Assembly (NCBI RefSeq): GCF_035610345.1
Contig: NZ_CP141215.1
Span: 273,727 to 337,726 of the forward strand
DNA length: 64,000 nucleotides
Direction of reading: 5' to 3'
Source of the DNA: Sinorhizobium meliloti
GTDB lineage: Bacteria; Pseudomonadota; Alphaproteobacteria; Rhizobiales; Rhizobiaceae
Part shown: positions 38,248 through 47,523 of the stretch, in pieces
Layout: each line of letters begins with the position of its first letter
Numbering within the stretch: position 1 is the stretch's first letter
Made by a program: the position numbers and the translations under genes
The notes under the pieces: generated by a model
Told to the model about the DNA's origin: nothing
Databases searched by the model: none
The model's input: only the letters and a program-made list of their open reading frames with translations

Positions 38248-38422
38248 AGCTTGCTCTCCTGCTAGGACGAGACACTCGGGTTGGGGGAACGGCAGCGCCA
38301 GCCGCAGTCCGTCCTGGTGCCTCATTGGTGGCTAAAATCGCGTGCCCTGGATGGTTTTGAGCAAAAGATGAGCCGGTGCAAGTATATAGCGCGTAATATG
38401 GGATTATTTTCCTTAATAACGG

Positions 38423-39043
38423 TCACCTCTGTTGAGGGAATGCGTAATTTCTACTGTATTCCCGATAGCTTTGACGTCTCTCGCAGTCTCGGCAGGTAAA
38501 TTTCTCCCGCACCGTCTCGACCACTTTGAACCGACGCGGAATCTCTTCCAGCGTCTCGGTGACGTCTTCGCCCAGCTTGGAAAGCCGCGATCCGCCGCAG
38601 CATGCACAGGCGACTGGGGGATCGATCACCACGCGCTCGCGCTCGATATCCTCCGGCGACGGCTTTCGGACCGGCCGTTTGCGCGTGAACGAACGTACGC
38701 TCGAGGTCTTGGCGGCCGCTTGCGCTGCGACGTCATCCTCCGTCGCCGCCATCACCGGTTCTTCGAGCTGCAATTCCATCTGGTCGATCAGGAGCGCCGT
38801 GCGCCCGAATCGCCGGCCGCGCAGCTCGCGCTTCAGCTTTTCGATCGCCAGCTCCAGACTGGCAATTAAGGCCTCACTGTCCGACAGCATGGCCTGCGCA
38901 TTGGCGGCTTGCACCACCGCAATGTCCCGCTCGGCGACGACGGTATCGCGCTCGGCAACAACGACATCACGTTCAGCCTGTAATATCTCACGCTCGGAAA
39001 GCAGCGCCATATAGGCGCTCGCAAGGTCCGCAGGAAGATCCAC
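38423..39043 (-). pseudogene. IS66 tnpC N-terminal fragment
   Basis: The minus-strand frame starts MDLPADLASAYMALLSEREI, then has a coiled coil with repeated ERDVVVAERDTVVAERDIAV, the IS66 LKRELRGRRFGRTALLIDQM block and the CACCGGSRLSKLGEDVTETL zinc-binding motif. It ends shortly after KFTCRDCERRQSYREY instead of continuing into the DDE domain. About 190 of some 520 codons remain. The truncated 3' side meets the thioredoxin-like gene's upstream region. Confidence 0.88.
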
Positions 39044-39188
39044 AGGCTTCGAAGTCGTGAAGCCATTCCATCAGATTCACCCAATATTCCAGCCGGGTAA
39101 AAAGGCAGGCGCCCAGACCATCATCCCAGATGATCTTCAAAATATCCGATCTGCGGCCCCTGAAGACGAAGAGGTGCCCTGACATCGG
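39044..39188 (-). pseudogene. IS66 tnpB C-terminal part, interrupted by integrase element
   Basis: Minus-strand SGHLFVFRGRRSDILKIIWD and DGLGACLFT are the conserved second half of TnpB. Its first half is on the other side of the integrase element (40192-40297). Confidence 0.85.
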
Positions 39189-39358
39189 ATATGTGGCGGA
39201 TGATATTATGTGGCGGCGTCGCTCGCAGTGCTGCGTTTCCCGGCCGGTGCCTGCTTGGTCGCCACATAATACTTCCGTCTCAGATGGCCTCCAGAAATCG
39301 CAGCAGGGCATCCTTCGGCTGAAACCGAGCCGGCTGGCTGCCGGCAATGCCCGCTTGG
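39189..39358 (+). repeat. Left long inverted repeat of integrase element
   Basis: Includes ATTATGTGGC near 39206 and GCCACATAAT near 39261, which form a smaller palindrome within the arm. Confidence 0.85.
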
Positions 39359-40120
39359 CGGCGATCCGGTCGTTTTTTCACCATGTCGCTACGGACGACC
39401 CGGCAGCACTCGCCATTGCCCAGCGCGTTCTTGCCATTCCGGTCAAGCGGGCGGACAGGAGGTGACGCCCCATCTCACCCCGCAAGAGTTTGACGCTCTT
39501 GTCGCAGCGCCAGATCAGCGAACCGCGCGGTCGTCGCGATCGGACGCTGCTGCTTTTCCTCGGGCGCACCGGCGAGCGTGTTTCCGAAGCACTCGGCATC
39601 AATGTCTGTGACCTTGATCTCGATCGGGCACGACCCAGGTGCTCTTGCGCGGCAAAGGACGCAAAGAACGCATTGTGTCGATTGCCAATGATCTGGTCAG
39701 GCCGCTGAGGGCGTTTATGCACGAGCGGGGCCGCAAGTCACACGAGGAACAGCCGCTCTTTGTTGGCACACATTGCGAGCGCCTGACGCGCTTGGGCGCG
39801 ACGCATATCGTGCGGCGGGTGGTTGCCGCGGCTACCCGCATCAGGCCGGAATTGGCGTCCAAGTCCGTTTCGCCGCATGTCCTGCGACACACGCTGGCCA
39901 CGACACTTCTGCAATCCGGTGTGGACCTGCTGACCAACCAGGCCTGGCTCGGCCACGCGCAGGTGGACACGACGCATCGCTACGCGGCAGCCGAGGTCGA
40001 GATGACGCGGCGCGGCTTGGACAAGGCGGGCGTTGCCGGCAGCCAGCCGGCTCGGCTCCAGCCGAAGGATACCCTGCTGCGATTGCTGAGGCCATCTGAG
40101 ACGGAACAATTATGTGGCAC
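39342..40120 (+). pseudogene. Tyrosine recombinase, internally frameshifted and N-terminally truncated
   Basis: Three frames in succession encode AAIRSFFHHVATDDPAALAI (39350s), then RRDRTLLLFLGRTGERVSEA with the first catalytic Arg region (39530s), then VLLRGKGRKERIVSIANDLV, SPHVLRHTLATTLLQSGVDL and WLGHAQVDTTHRYAAAEVEM with HxxR, His and Tyr. It lacks about 80 N-terminal codons and has two frame breaks near 39470 and 39635. The C-terminal tail runs into the right inverted repeat. Not expected to be active. Confidence 0.85.
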
Positions 40121-40191
40121 CCAAGCAGGCACCCGGCCGGGAAACGCAGCACTGCGAGCGACGCGGCCACATAATCTCATCCGACACATAT
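40027..40191 (-). repeat. Right long inverted repeat of integrase element
   Basis: Overlaps the 3' end of the recombinase remnant; its last bases GCCACATAATCTCATCCG abut IS66 tnpB. Confidence 0.85.
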
Positions 40192-40450
40192 CAACGGACC
40201 ATGCTTCAGAACCTCCTGCACCCGAAGCGCCAAGGAGGGAAAGCCACAGCGTCGAAAGCCAGACCTTGACCCCTGTTCCCATCGGAAACGGATTCACCGC
40301 AGCGCCTCCAGTCCGCGCAGGATCCGAAGCAGCGCCTCAACGTCGACATCGCGTCCCACGATCACACGGCGACCATTGGCGCTGACAACCTCCATAAGCC
40401 CACTTTGTGCCGTCGAAGAATTGGTTGGCGCAACAACCGGAATGGTTGGC
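40192..40450 (-). pseudogene. IS66 tnpB first half and tnpA C-terminus
   Basis: Minus strand: GLMEVVSANGRRVIVGRDVD then VEALLRILRGLEALR-stop is the TnpA end (to 40294). TnpB follows from MNPFPMGTGVKVWLST, with a frame break and a deletion of the DMR region, then GFPSLALRVQEVLKHGPL up to the integrase element. Confidence 0.8.
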
Positions 40451-40914
40451 TCCGGGACCAACAGTGCAGGAATAAACCCTTCACTCCCCGCCCTTGCCGA
40501 GCCGTCCCTCACGTGCGGCTTTACGCCAAATCGTTCAAGTGAAAGCGTGTGATCCCATGGCGTCGTGCTATTGACGTGACCAGACGCGGGGCGGAATAAC
40601 TCTCCGCCACGATCGCAAGTTTGGCCTCGTTGCTGAAAACGACGCCGCCGCCCGCTATCGACAATCTCCATACGGCTGACTTGGGGCCGCTTCTCTATCG
40701 TTAAATCCACGTTTCTCACACTGTCCATATTGACGTCCATATAGACAGAACATCCAGTTCGCCTCACTTCTCAGCAAGGCGGCCATCCTCGGATGCGTAC
40801 CGCCGTGACCCGCGGTGCTGCCGGGAGGTGGCAAGGTGCACTTCTATTGATGAATTGAAGGAGCGACATCCCGGCGTCCCCCTCTTTGCGCATGAGAGCC
40901 CCTTGCCAAGCGGG
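40451..40914. other. Region with weak IS66 tnpA similarity
   Basis: The upstream part of the minus-strand IS66 tnpA is decayed here; isolated phrases such as LERFGVKPHVRDG are not diagnostic. No other gene is seen. Confidence 0.4.
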
Positions 40915-41620
40915 CGGTTCCACATATGAGGGGAGGGGGAAGCGGGCCTCCCCTCAACATGACCGTGGGCCAGGTCATCGGCGGTTGTGAAGCCGGACGG
41001 GTCGATCACGCGGAAGGAACGTGCCCGGCCCGCGACTGATTTTCCTCAGCCGCTTAGGGGAACTGCTCGTCTTCGGCGATGCTTCGAGCTCCGGCTCGGC
41101 GGGGGGCTATTCACGCCGGGGCCGGTATCCAGCCGGTTCCGGCAACAAGGCGATCTGCGATCGCGACGGCTTCAACTTCTTGGCGGCGGCTCTAACCGAC
41201 CATTCCGCTTCGCTGCCTCTCGCCTCCGCCACTGCAAGTTCAATGGCCGTGCGGTTGACGTGCTTGAAATAGCTGTCGCCGGTCGTCTCGAACCAATCTG
41301 GCATGTTCACTTCGAGTGCTTGGCCAAGATGGTTCGCCTGCTCGATGCCCTTCTACCGGTGAGTAAACTTCTTCTTCACCGCATTGACCGAGTGCGCCGC
41401 ACCGAATGCGAGAAGCATCAGCACATGTCTTGCGGCCTGCTCCAAAAGCCAATCGAACAGATCGGCAGGGTTTCCCGGCAGGTGATGGCCATGGTTGTCC
41501 GCGAGATCGTTCAAGGCGGAAAGCCCCTTGCAGCTTTCGGCGTCCTTCATCGACGGCTCCAACCGTTCGTGCGTAGCCGAGCCTTCACAAGGCCGCGCTC
41601 GATCGCCGACGAAAAGCTAC
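40915..41620 (-). pseudogene. parB: ParB-family partition protein C-terminal remnant, copy 1
   Basis: Minus-strand frames give ADLFDWLLEQAARHVLMLLA, GAAHSVNAVKKKFTHR and then, in another frame, MPDWFETTGDSYFKHVNRTA and LAVAEARGSEAEWSVRAAAK, the C-terminal region of a large rhizobial plasmid ParB. The DNA-binding and nuclease-like N-terminal parts are missing. About 100 bases past the end is a short conserved reading frame (RPASPSPHMWN). The same block recurs at 48958-49905. Confidence 0.78.
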
Positions 41621-41964
41621 TCCGTCCCGGACTAAGACGGAAATAAACACAAGACCGTCGATGAGGCTGACGAGACGTTGCTCCGACAACGCCCCATGTT
41701 TGGGTTGACCAGCACGAAGAGTGAGTCTAAAACATGATGGTTTATTTCACAATATAGGGAAAAATCCGTCATGATGCTTCATTACCAACAATCTGTCGTG
41801 TCCCTCCGTATCGCAGCAAAGAGCCAAACGGCTCATTGTCGGAAGTCGCGGGTGTCACTCCCCTCTACAATGCGAGCATGTATTCCGCGGTACGCGGTAG
41901 AGGAGAAATTACGCGCCAACCCGCGCTTATTTGAACAGCAAAAACCAGTATCCGAGGAGAATGT
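41621..41964. other. Region upstream of the GntR-type regulator
   Basis: A 73-codon plus-strand frame from 41771 (MMLHYQQSVVSLRIAAKSQT) has no recognisable domain and overlaps the regulator start; it may be leader sequence. The stretch 41725-41760 is AT-rich (TTTATTTCACAATATAGGG) and is a plausible promoter. Confidence 0.4.
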
Positions 41965-42678
41965 ATGTATAGTCACCACGAAGCTAAACTAGGATGGGGC
42001 AGTTCCTTGGGCGATAAAGCCTATAAGGCATTAAAGAATATTGTCGTCAATTGTCATGCGCCCCCTGGTACGCGACTCGATGCTACTGCAATCAGCACGG
42101 TCCTAAATATGAGCGCTACCCCGGTGCGAGATGCATTGATTCAACTCGAAATCGAAGAGTACATCGCGCGATTCCCCGGAAGTGGCTACTACACTAGGAA
42201 GCTGGATCCAAAGCGACTCTCAGATGAATTTGGTGTTACCAGGACAATCCTCCAGGAGGCCATCAGAGGAAAGCTAGATGAGCTTCATAGGCGGTTGCCG
42301 ATTCTTCAAACGACTCCCAGATGGAACGACTATGAATTGGCCAGGGAGTTCCTCGAGGTATTTTACAAACAGATTACAGAGGCTTTGAACAACGAAAGAA
42401 TGCTATACTACGTGCGTGAGTCCAACATTCGGACGAGATACGTTCGTTGGTTGGACGTGCAACGGCCGGGGCGCCTCTCATGTATCAGAGATGATATGAG
42501 CGAGCTTCTGGAGCTTCTTGATAAGCGAGACAAGAATGGGGCGATCGCAAATGTTGATCGGCAATTCAGTGCGATAATCAACACTGTTCCCGATCTTGTG
42601 CTGCAGGGCAATGATCGTGCCGGGAATATGAAAGAGAGCTGGTTAGGCACATTGTCGTCGTTTGCGGTTGAGAGCTGA
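41965..42678 (+). CDS. GntR-family transcriptional regulator (FCD/FadR-like)
   Basis: A 237-residue protein with an N-terminal winged helix (LGDKAYKALKNIVVNCHAPP, GTRLDATAISTVLNMSATPV, RDALIQLEIEEYIARFPGSG at about 15-75). The PVRDAL recognition helix is characteristic of the GntR family. The C-terminal 150 residues are all-helical as in FCD ligand-binding domains, though the usual metal-binding Asp/His pattern is not obvious. ATG 41965 follows CCGAGGAGAATGT, a good ribosome-binding site with an alternative frame. Metabolite and target genes are unknown; no catabolic genes adjoin it. Unusually low GC compared with neighbours suggests transfer. Confidence 0.85.
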   Translation: MYSHHEAKLGWGSSLGDKAYKALKNIVVNCHAPPGTRLDATAISTVLNMSATPVRDALIQLEIEEYIARFPGSGYYTRKLDPKRLSDEFGVTRTILQEAIRGKLDELHRRLPILQTTPRWNDYELAREFLEVFYKQITEALNNERMLYYVRESNIRTRYVRWLDVQRPGRLSCIRDDMSELLELLDKRDKNGAIANVDRQFSAIINTVPDLVLQGNDRAGNMKESWLGTLSSFAVES

Positions 42679-43251
42679 CCCGGCGGTTCCACCGCGATGT
42701 GGCTCTGGCTCACATCTGCCGCTGTTGCGGCCGGCGCCTCTTGCTGACTTACAATACGTTCCGCCGGACGATGCAAGCCATCTTGTTGGCCGGTCCGCCG
42801 ATCACCAGCATCGGCGGTTTGCGGTTCGCGCAAGCCATGGGTCCACCGTCGAGCTTTTATGCTTTTCCCAACGCACGGCCGCTCGCGTCGAGGATCAACA
42901 GTGGCTCAAGGTTCGTTCGCCCATGCGGGACGTTGCGCCGAGCTTCTGCTTTCCGCCCTTGGCATGCTGCGGTGGTGTGAGAGCTCGCGAAAAATCTGTC
43001 TACTCGGCGCGTGACAAGCTGCGGGCCGAACCCCGCTAGATGTCAACGCTCGCTACTCACTCCTACCAGCCGAAAGGTTCCCCGGACGCAGCGGGGAACC
43101 GGGTTCATGTACATGCGCAAATCAGTCCTAGAGAGAAGATCGAGCGCGGGAAACACTCGCATGTCGCAATCTGAATAGCTTATGGCGTTATCCGGTACAA
43201 ATAGCGGTTGACAATCGTGCAAGAAGATCGGGAAGGGATAAACTGGCATGC
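42679..43251. other. Gap between GntR regulator and RepA-like gene
   Basis: About 570 bases. Short frames here have no recognisable domain. The last 100 bases presumably hold the repA-like promoter. No repABC-type antisense RNA or incompatibility locus can be claimed by eye. Confidence 0.4.
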
Positions 43252-44514
43252 ATGAGAATAGCCTTCGCGAACGTTATGCCACAACCCATTAGCCCGTCGT
43301 GTGGAAAAGAGACAACGTCAGAGCGCATTAGGCGTTATGGCAACGAGCTTTTGCATCGTGTGCTTGCGCGCGGCACACCTTTCAATCATCCACACCACAT
43401 GACCTTGCGCTCTTTCTCGTTGGGTGAGGTCGCCGAGATCCTCGATGTGTCGGGCAGTTCTCTGCGCCAGTTGTCAATCGATGGTCTGGGGCCAACACCG
43501 GAGCTCGGGACCGCAGGGCGACGCTCCTATACGCTTCGACAGATCAACGAACTTCGTGCTTACCTCGCTTCGGCCCGTCCGAAAGAGGCTTTAAAGTTTT
43601 GCCCGCGGAGGCGCGAGGGTGAGAAACTACAGATCATCTCAGTGGCCTCGGGCCGCGGAAGAACCCCTACAGCGTTGTATCTGGCTCAGGGCCTTGCACT
43701 TCAAGGATTCCGCATTCTCGCTATAGATCTCGATCCGGAGAGTTGGTTGTCGGAGATGTTCGGTTACTCCTCGAATGCCCTCGGTCTCGGCCGCAATGCG
43801 AGCATGTATGCCGTAATTCGCGATGATGACTGTCGGACTAGTATACGCTCCGTAATCCGATCGACCCATTTTGATGGTCTTGATCTCGTGCCGGGCTCTC
43901 ATGAGCTCAACCTTTTCGAATATGAATATAATCGGCATAGCGAGACGTTGAAGGGCTCAGATGTTAGGGGCAGAATGGTGTCTGCGATCAAGGAAGTCGA
44001 TGGGAATTACGACGTCGTCGTTATCCACTGTGCACCTAAATATAGCGACTTGAACTTAACTGCGATTGAAGCAGCGACCGGCGTGCTAGTGACGGTCCGC
44101 CCTCAATTGCCTGATATTGCGTCAACGGGCAGGTTCCTCAACATTTTCTCGAATCTCGTCGCCTCGAGAGAAAAAACTGGAACGCCTGTAAGTTACGATT
44201 TTATCAAGTTTTTGGTGACACGGCACGACCCGCGCGACGTCTCACAGCAGGAGACTGTCGCCCTACTGCGGGACTCACTGGGGGATGATCTCTTGACTGC
44301 GACCGTCTGGATATCGGACGCGATACAGGAAGCGCGTCGCAGAAAACGATCATTGTATGAGCTGTCAGCGGGAGCGGTGGGCCGATCGGCATACGAGCAA
44401 GCGATGGAATCGCTGAATTCTACCAACGCGGAGGTAATGGACATCATACGCGAGGTTTGGGGCCGTCCGTCGCAGGCTTCGCGCTCAACGGCTGCAGGTA
44501 AGGCGAAATCCTAA
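43252..44514 (+). CDS. RepA/ParA-like partition ATPase homologue with degenerate P-loop (orphan)
   Basis: A 420-residue protein with the layout of repABC RepA: an N-terminal helix-turn-helix with LRSFSLGEVAEILDVSGSSL and LRQLSIDGLGPTPELGTAGR then RSYTLRQINELRAYL, and a ParA ATPase domain from residue 125. The Walker A region reads VASGRGRTPTALYLAQ where active RepA has KGGSGKTTT. The signature Lys and the catalytic Lys are replaced (by Ala and Arg). The Walker A' IDLDPES is kept and Walker B reads VVVIHCAPK with His for Asp. No repB, repC or parS-like partner follows. ATP hydrolysis should be lost, so the protein may be a DNA-binding regulator or a relic that is still open over its full length. 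Confidence 0.85.
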   Translation: MRIAFANVMPQPISPSCGKETTSERIRRYGNELLHRVLARGTPFNHPHHMTLRSFSLGEVAEILDVSGSSLRQLSIDGLGPTPELGTAGRRSYTLRQINELRAYLASARPKEALKFCPRRREGEKLQIISVASGRGRTPTALYLAQGLALQGFRILAIDLDPESWLSEMFGYSSNALGLGRNASMYAVIRDDDCRTSIRSVIRSTHFDGLDLVPGSHELNLFEYEYNRHSETLKGSDVRGRMVSAIKEVDGNYDVVVIHCAPKYSDLNLTAIEAATGVLVTVRPQLPDIASTGRFLNIFSNLVASREKTGTPVSYDFIKFLVTRHDPRDVSQQETVALLRDSLGDDLLTATVWISDAIQEARRRKRSLYELSAGAVGRSAYEQAMESLNSTNAEVMDIIREVWGRPSQASRSTAAGKAKS

Positions 44515-44584
44515 TCCAGGAGGCCCTATTGCCTCACCGAAGTATGTTACCGAACGATTTGGCGGGTGGAAGAACCGGCGTCAT

Positions 44585-45515
44585 TCAGTCGCCATTGAGG
44601 TTCTCAAGGGCCGACGCCTGACGCCAGGCTTTCACTGCCATCTGCACCGTCCGCAGGCTTTTGTTCGTGAAGCGTGTCTGATCGACGTTCATCAGCCGCT
44701 GCAGCACGACGGCTGCCGAGAGTGTCGGCTCAGCTTCCAGCCATGACCGAATCTGAGCTTCATACGGCCCAAGCATGGTCGGCCTCTTCGGATAGGGTTT
44801 GGTCCGCCGATATGGTTTTTTATGCGTAGGTCGCACCTCGCCAGCTTTCCAAGCCGTCTTCAGATTAGCGGTGAAGCGCTGCAGGTCGATGACGACAGGT
44901 TCCTCAGGCGTTACTTTACTTGCGCTCCGCGCCGATCGACACGTCTGCCCAAATCCTCCTGCGCCGCACGGATGGCAGTGAAGAGCATTACCGGGTCCGC
45001 CGTTGCTAACATCACGCGCAGCCGCTCCTTGTCGATTTCGGCCACCTCGAGATGGGCCAATACGCGTTCGATCGGCGGCACTGGCGGGTGATAGCGCTTG
45101 ATCACACGGGCGCCGATGCGGGTCTTCTCTCGCAACTTGAATGAAGGCTGGAAGAGATTGACGTGCAGCCGCACCGAGTCATAGAGGCGAACAAGTGCTG
45201 CCGTGGCTTCGGCACCCACGAACCTGCCATAGCCGACCAGCCGTCGAACGATGGCGCCGTTCTTCTGCTCGACCCATGCCTGATCATTCTTCCGATAGTT
45301 GCGGTAACGGGTCACTTCCAACCCTTGACTTCGGCACCAAGAGACCACGAGTTCATTCATGAAGGCACTGTCATTGTCGAAGTCAACGCCCAGCAGCGGA
45401 AAGGGAAACAGCGACCTGGCACATTTAATGGCAGCGATCACAAGGACGCTTTCTCGCGTCCGCACCGGCACACATTCGGTCCAACCGGTGGCGATAACAG
45501 TCAGCACCATTGTCT
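44585..45515 (-). pseudogene. DDE integrase-core transposase, N-terminally truncated and frameshifted
   Basis: Minus strand: GVDFDNDSAFMNELVVSWCR with a catalytic Asp, RNYRKNDQAWVEQKNGAIVR with the Glu, then HVNLFQPSFKLREKTRIGAR and VLAHLEVAEIDKERLRVMLA. After a break near 44900 come EAQIRSWLEAEPTLSAAVVL and NKSLRTVQMAVKAWR. The protein lacks its N-terminal half; the break at about 45515 is exactly where the antitoxin gene begins. The element family is not certain. Confidence 0.75.
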
Positions 45516-45538
45516 GTACGAAGCTGCCGGATGAAGAG

Positions 45539-45787
45539 GTGCTGACCGCGCACGTGCCACTGCCGCTCGCCGAGAAAGTCGATCAGATCGCCGCGCCCCT
45601 TGAGCGCTCGCGTGGGTGGATCGTCAAGCAGGCGCTGACCGCCTGGGTCGATCAGGAAGAGGAGCGCCGACGCTTGACGCTGGAAGCGCTTGCCGACGTC
45701 GACGCTGGCCGCGTTATCGATCACCAGGCCGTCCAGGCCTGGGCTGACAGTCTTGATAGTGACAAGCCGCTATCCTTACCGCTGTGA
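45539..45787 (+). CDS. Ribbon-helix-helix antitoxin (CopG/ParD-like)
   Basis: About 82 residues from a probable GTG at 45539 (LTAHVPLPLAEKVDQIAAPL, ERSRGWIVKQALTAWVDQEE), a ribbon-helix-helix fold whose first strand LTAHVPLPL would bind DNA. The C-terminal part (DAGRVIDHQAVQAWADSLDS) would wrap the toxin. The native ATG seems to have been lost where the transposase fragment joins, but a GTG lies at the right place. Its stop TGA overlaps the toxin ATG (45787). The pair should autoregulate. Confidence 0.82.
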   Translation: MLTAHVPLPLAEKVDQIAAPLERSRGWIVKQALTAWVDQEEERRRLTLEALADVDAGRVIDHQAVQAWADSLDSDKPLSLPL

Positions 45788-46062
45788 TGAAGCTTGAGTG
45801 GACGCGTAAGGCAGTCGCCGATCTTGGGCGCCTCTATGATTTCCTGGCATCGGTAAATCGGCAAGCTGCGGCTCGTACTGTGCAATCGTTGACGAGCGCT
45901 CCAGCACGCCTGCTCGAACAACCACGTATCGGCGAACGGCTGGAGGAATTCGACCCTCGAGAGGTTCGGCGAATTCTCGTTGGCCATTACGAAATACGGT
46001 ATGAGATCCGGCAGTCGACGATCTACGTGCTGCGGCTTTGGCATACGCGTGAAGAGCGGTAG
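45787..46062 (+). CDS. RelE/ParE-family toxin
   Basis: A 91-residue RelE/ParE toxin starting MKLEWTRKAVADLGRLYDFL, continuing through RLLEQPRIGERLEEFDPREV, then RRILVGHYEIRYEIRQSTIY and VLRLWHTREER, the typical beta-sheet end. ParE-type members poison DNA gyrase and RelE-type ones cut mRNA; the RHH partner favours ParE type. It is coupled to the antitoxin by a stop-start overlap. Intact length and C-terminus suggest a working addiction module, which fits maintenance of a plasmid or island. Confidence 0.88.
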   Translation: MKLEWTRKAVADLGRLYDFLASVNRQAAARTVQSLTSAPARLLEQPRIGERLEEFDPREVRRILVGHYEIRYEIRQSTIYVLRLWHTREER

Positions 46063-46114
46063 GAAGAAAGGCGCCAATCGGAACGACGTTCATTGTGGTA
46101 AAGGGAACTGTCCT

Positions 46115-46417
46115 GTGACAATCGGCGAGGATGCGATCCTGCGGCGCGCCGAAGAACTCGGCCCGTCCTTCCGTTCGGCCGGCTCCGAGCTGCTGACCGA
46201 TGACGACGTCGCCACACTCACGCGTCTCGCCGGCGAAGGCATGGGCACGCTTGATTGTCTTCAGGCGGTTGATTTGGCCTTCCGCCTGTTGCTGACTGGC
46301 CGGGAGGCCCTAAACCTACCAATGGAAACAACCGAGCATCAGGCCGTGCAGACCATCGTTGGCGACGCTGCGGGACGATCGAGGGGCCAATCGGCCACAA
46401 TCGATTCGCCGAACTAG
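46115..46417 (+). CDS. Hypothetical protein, about 100 residues
   Basis: A GTG-start frame at 46115 with AAAGGGA nine bases upstream encodes MTIGEDAILRRAEELGPSFR, SAGSELLTDDDVATLTRLAG and TLDCLQAVDLAFRLLLTGRE. It is mostly helical and acidic, with no domain I recognise. It may belong with the toxin-antitoxin pair upstream (52 bases away). Its stop overlaps the end of the antiporter gene on the other strand by four bases, tail to tail, so it may be real but decayed. Confidence 0.5.
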   Translation: MTIGEDAILRRAEELGPSFRSAGSELLTDDDVATLTRLAGEGMGTLDCLQAVDLAFRLLLTGREALNLPMETTEHQAVQTIVGDAAGRSRGQSATIDSPN

Positions 46418-47523
46418 GGCACGGCGGAAAGCAGGAGAAAAACAACAAATATCGAGAGGTGAACGGCACCTTGGAGCACGGTGGTTCTGCCGGTGCCGAG
46501 GGTGATCGTGCTGACAAAGAGTGTCAGGACGAGCATCACGAGGTTCTCCGGGCGGAGCCCCAACGTAATGTTCTGCCCAAGTGTGACGGAGATCGCAGCG
46601 ACCACCGGAACTGTCATACCTATGCTTGCAAGGGCTGACCCGAGAACAAGATTTACGCTGTTTTGAAGGCGGTTCAGCAATGCTGCTTTGATCGAGGCTA
46701 TGCCCTCCGGCAGGAGAACGACACCCGCGATGACCACGCCAACCACGGCTTGTGGCAGCCCCATCGCGTCGACTGCGCTGTCGAGGGGATGAGAAAGCAG
46801 CTTGGCCAACAAGACGACTGCCACGAGGGCCAGCACGAGCAGGCCTCCAGTTACCGGCATATTGCCCTTCGGGCGTTCATGCTCGGCCGGAAGCGCCTTG
46901 CCGTCATCGATGGCACCCGTGTGATCCATGAAATAGTCGCGATGGCGGACCGTCTGCACGTATAGAAACACGCCGTAGAGGACCAGCGACACAAGTCCAA
47001 TGATGGCAAGCTGTATTCGATCGAATTGCTGGGGCTGTCCCGCGATGACGAAATTCGGCAGCACGAGAGACAGTGTCGCGAGTGTGCCAAGCACCGCCAG
47101 TGCCGCCGAGGCCGCATCCAACTGAAACGACTGCTCGTGGTGGCGGCGGCCGCCAACCACCAGACAAAGTCCGATGACTCCGTTAAGCACGATCATAACC
47201 GCCGAAAAAACCGTATCTCTCGCGACCTCTTCATTTCCCTCTGCGCCCGATAACATTATGGAGACGATGACCGCCACTTCGATGATTGTCACGCAGATGG
47301 CGAGCAGGATCGCTCCAAAAGGCTCACCCACCCGCTCGGCAAGAACTTCGGCGTGATGCACCGCCGCAAAAACAGCACCTGCAAGCAGGGCCGCGGACGT
47401 CAGCAGTATCAGGACAGAGTCTTGAGGCAGCACGTGCGCAAGTGCCAGAGCCGCAGTCACGCCACCGAGCAGCGGAATGATCCAAGACCACAGCGGCACG
47501 TGTTTCGAGGTGCTATCTTGCAT
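46414..47523 (-). CDS. chaA: Calcium/sodium:proton antiporter (ChaA-type)
   Basis: A 369-residue inner-membrane cation/proton exchanger from MQDSTSKHVPLWSWIIPLLG at 47523 (a start at 47562 is also open). Eleven or so membrane segments are arranged as two inverted halves. The acidic exchange motifs are AEGNEEVARDTVFSAVMIVL in the first half and LLPEGIASIKAALLNRLQNS with VNLVLGSALASIGMTVP in the second. A His-rich acidic loop lies between the halves near 200-225. It should extrude Ca2+, Na+ or K+ in exchange for protons. It stands alone and appears intact. Confidence 0.9.
   Translation of the reverse strand: MQDSTSKHVPLWSWIIPLLGGVTAALALAHVLPQDSVLILLTSAALLAGAVFAAVHHAEVLAERVGEPFGAILLAICVTIIEVAVIVSIMLSGAEGNEEVARDTVFSAVMIVLNGVIGLCLVVGGRRHHEQSFQLDAASAALAVLGTLATLSLVLPNFVIAGQPQQFDRIQLAIIGLVSLVLYGVFLYVQTVRHRDYFMDHTGAIDDGKALPAEHERPKGNMPVTGGLLVLALVAVVLLAKLLSHPLDSAVDAMGLPQAVVGVVIAGVVLLPEGIASIKAALLNRLQNSVNLVLGSALASIGMTVPVVAAISVTLGQNITLGLRPENLVMLVLTLFVSTITLGTGRTTVLQGAVHLSIFVVFLLLSAVP

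Larger units (their letters stand above)
39189..40191 (+). mobile_element. Small integrase element with about 165-bp inverted repeats inside IS66 tnpB
   Basis: The left arm (39189-39358) and the reverse complement of the right arm (40027-40191) match with only a few substitutions and single-base gaps over about 165 bases, including GCGTCGCTCGCAGTGCTGCG and CGAGCCGGCTGGCTGCCGGC. Between them are remnants of one tyrosine recombinase. The element splits a minus-strand IS66 tnpB at the DPLSGHLFVFRG segment. A single-end copy is at 22151-22249. Confidence 0.85.
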
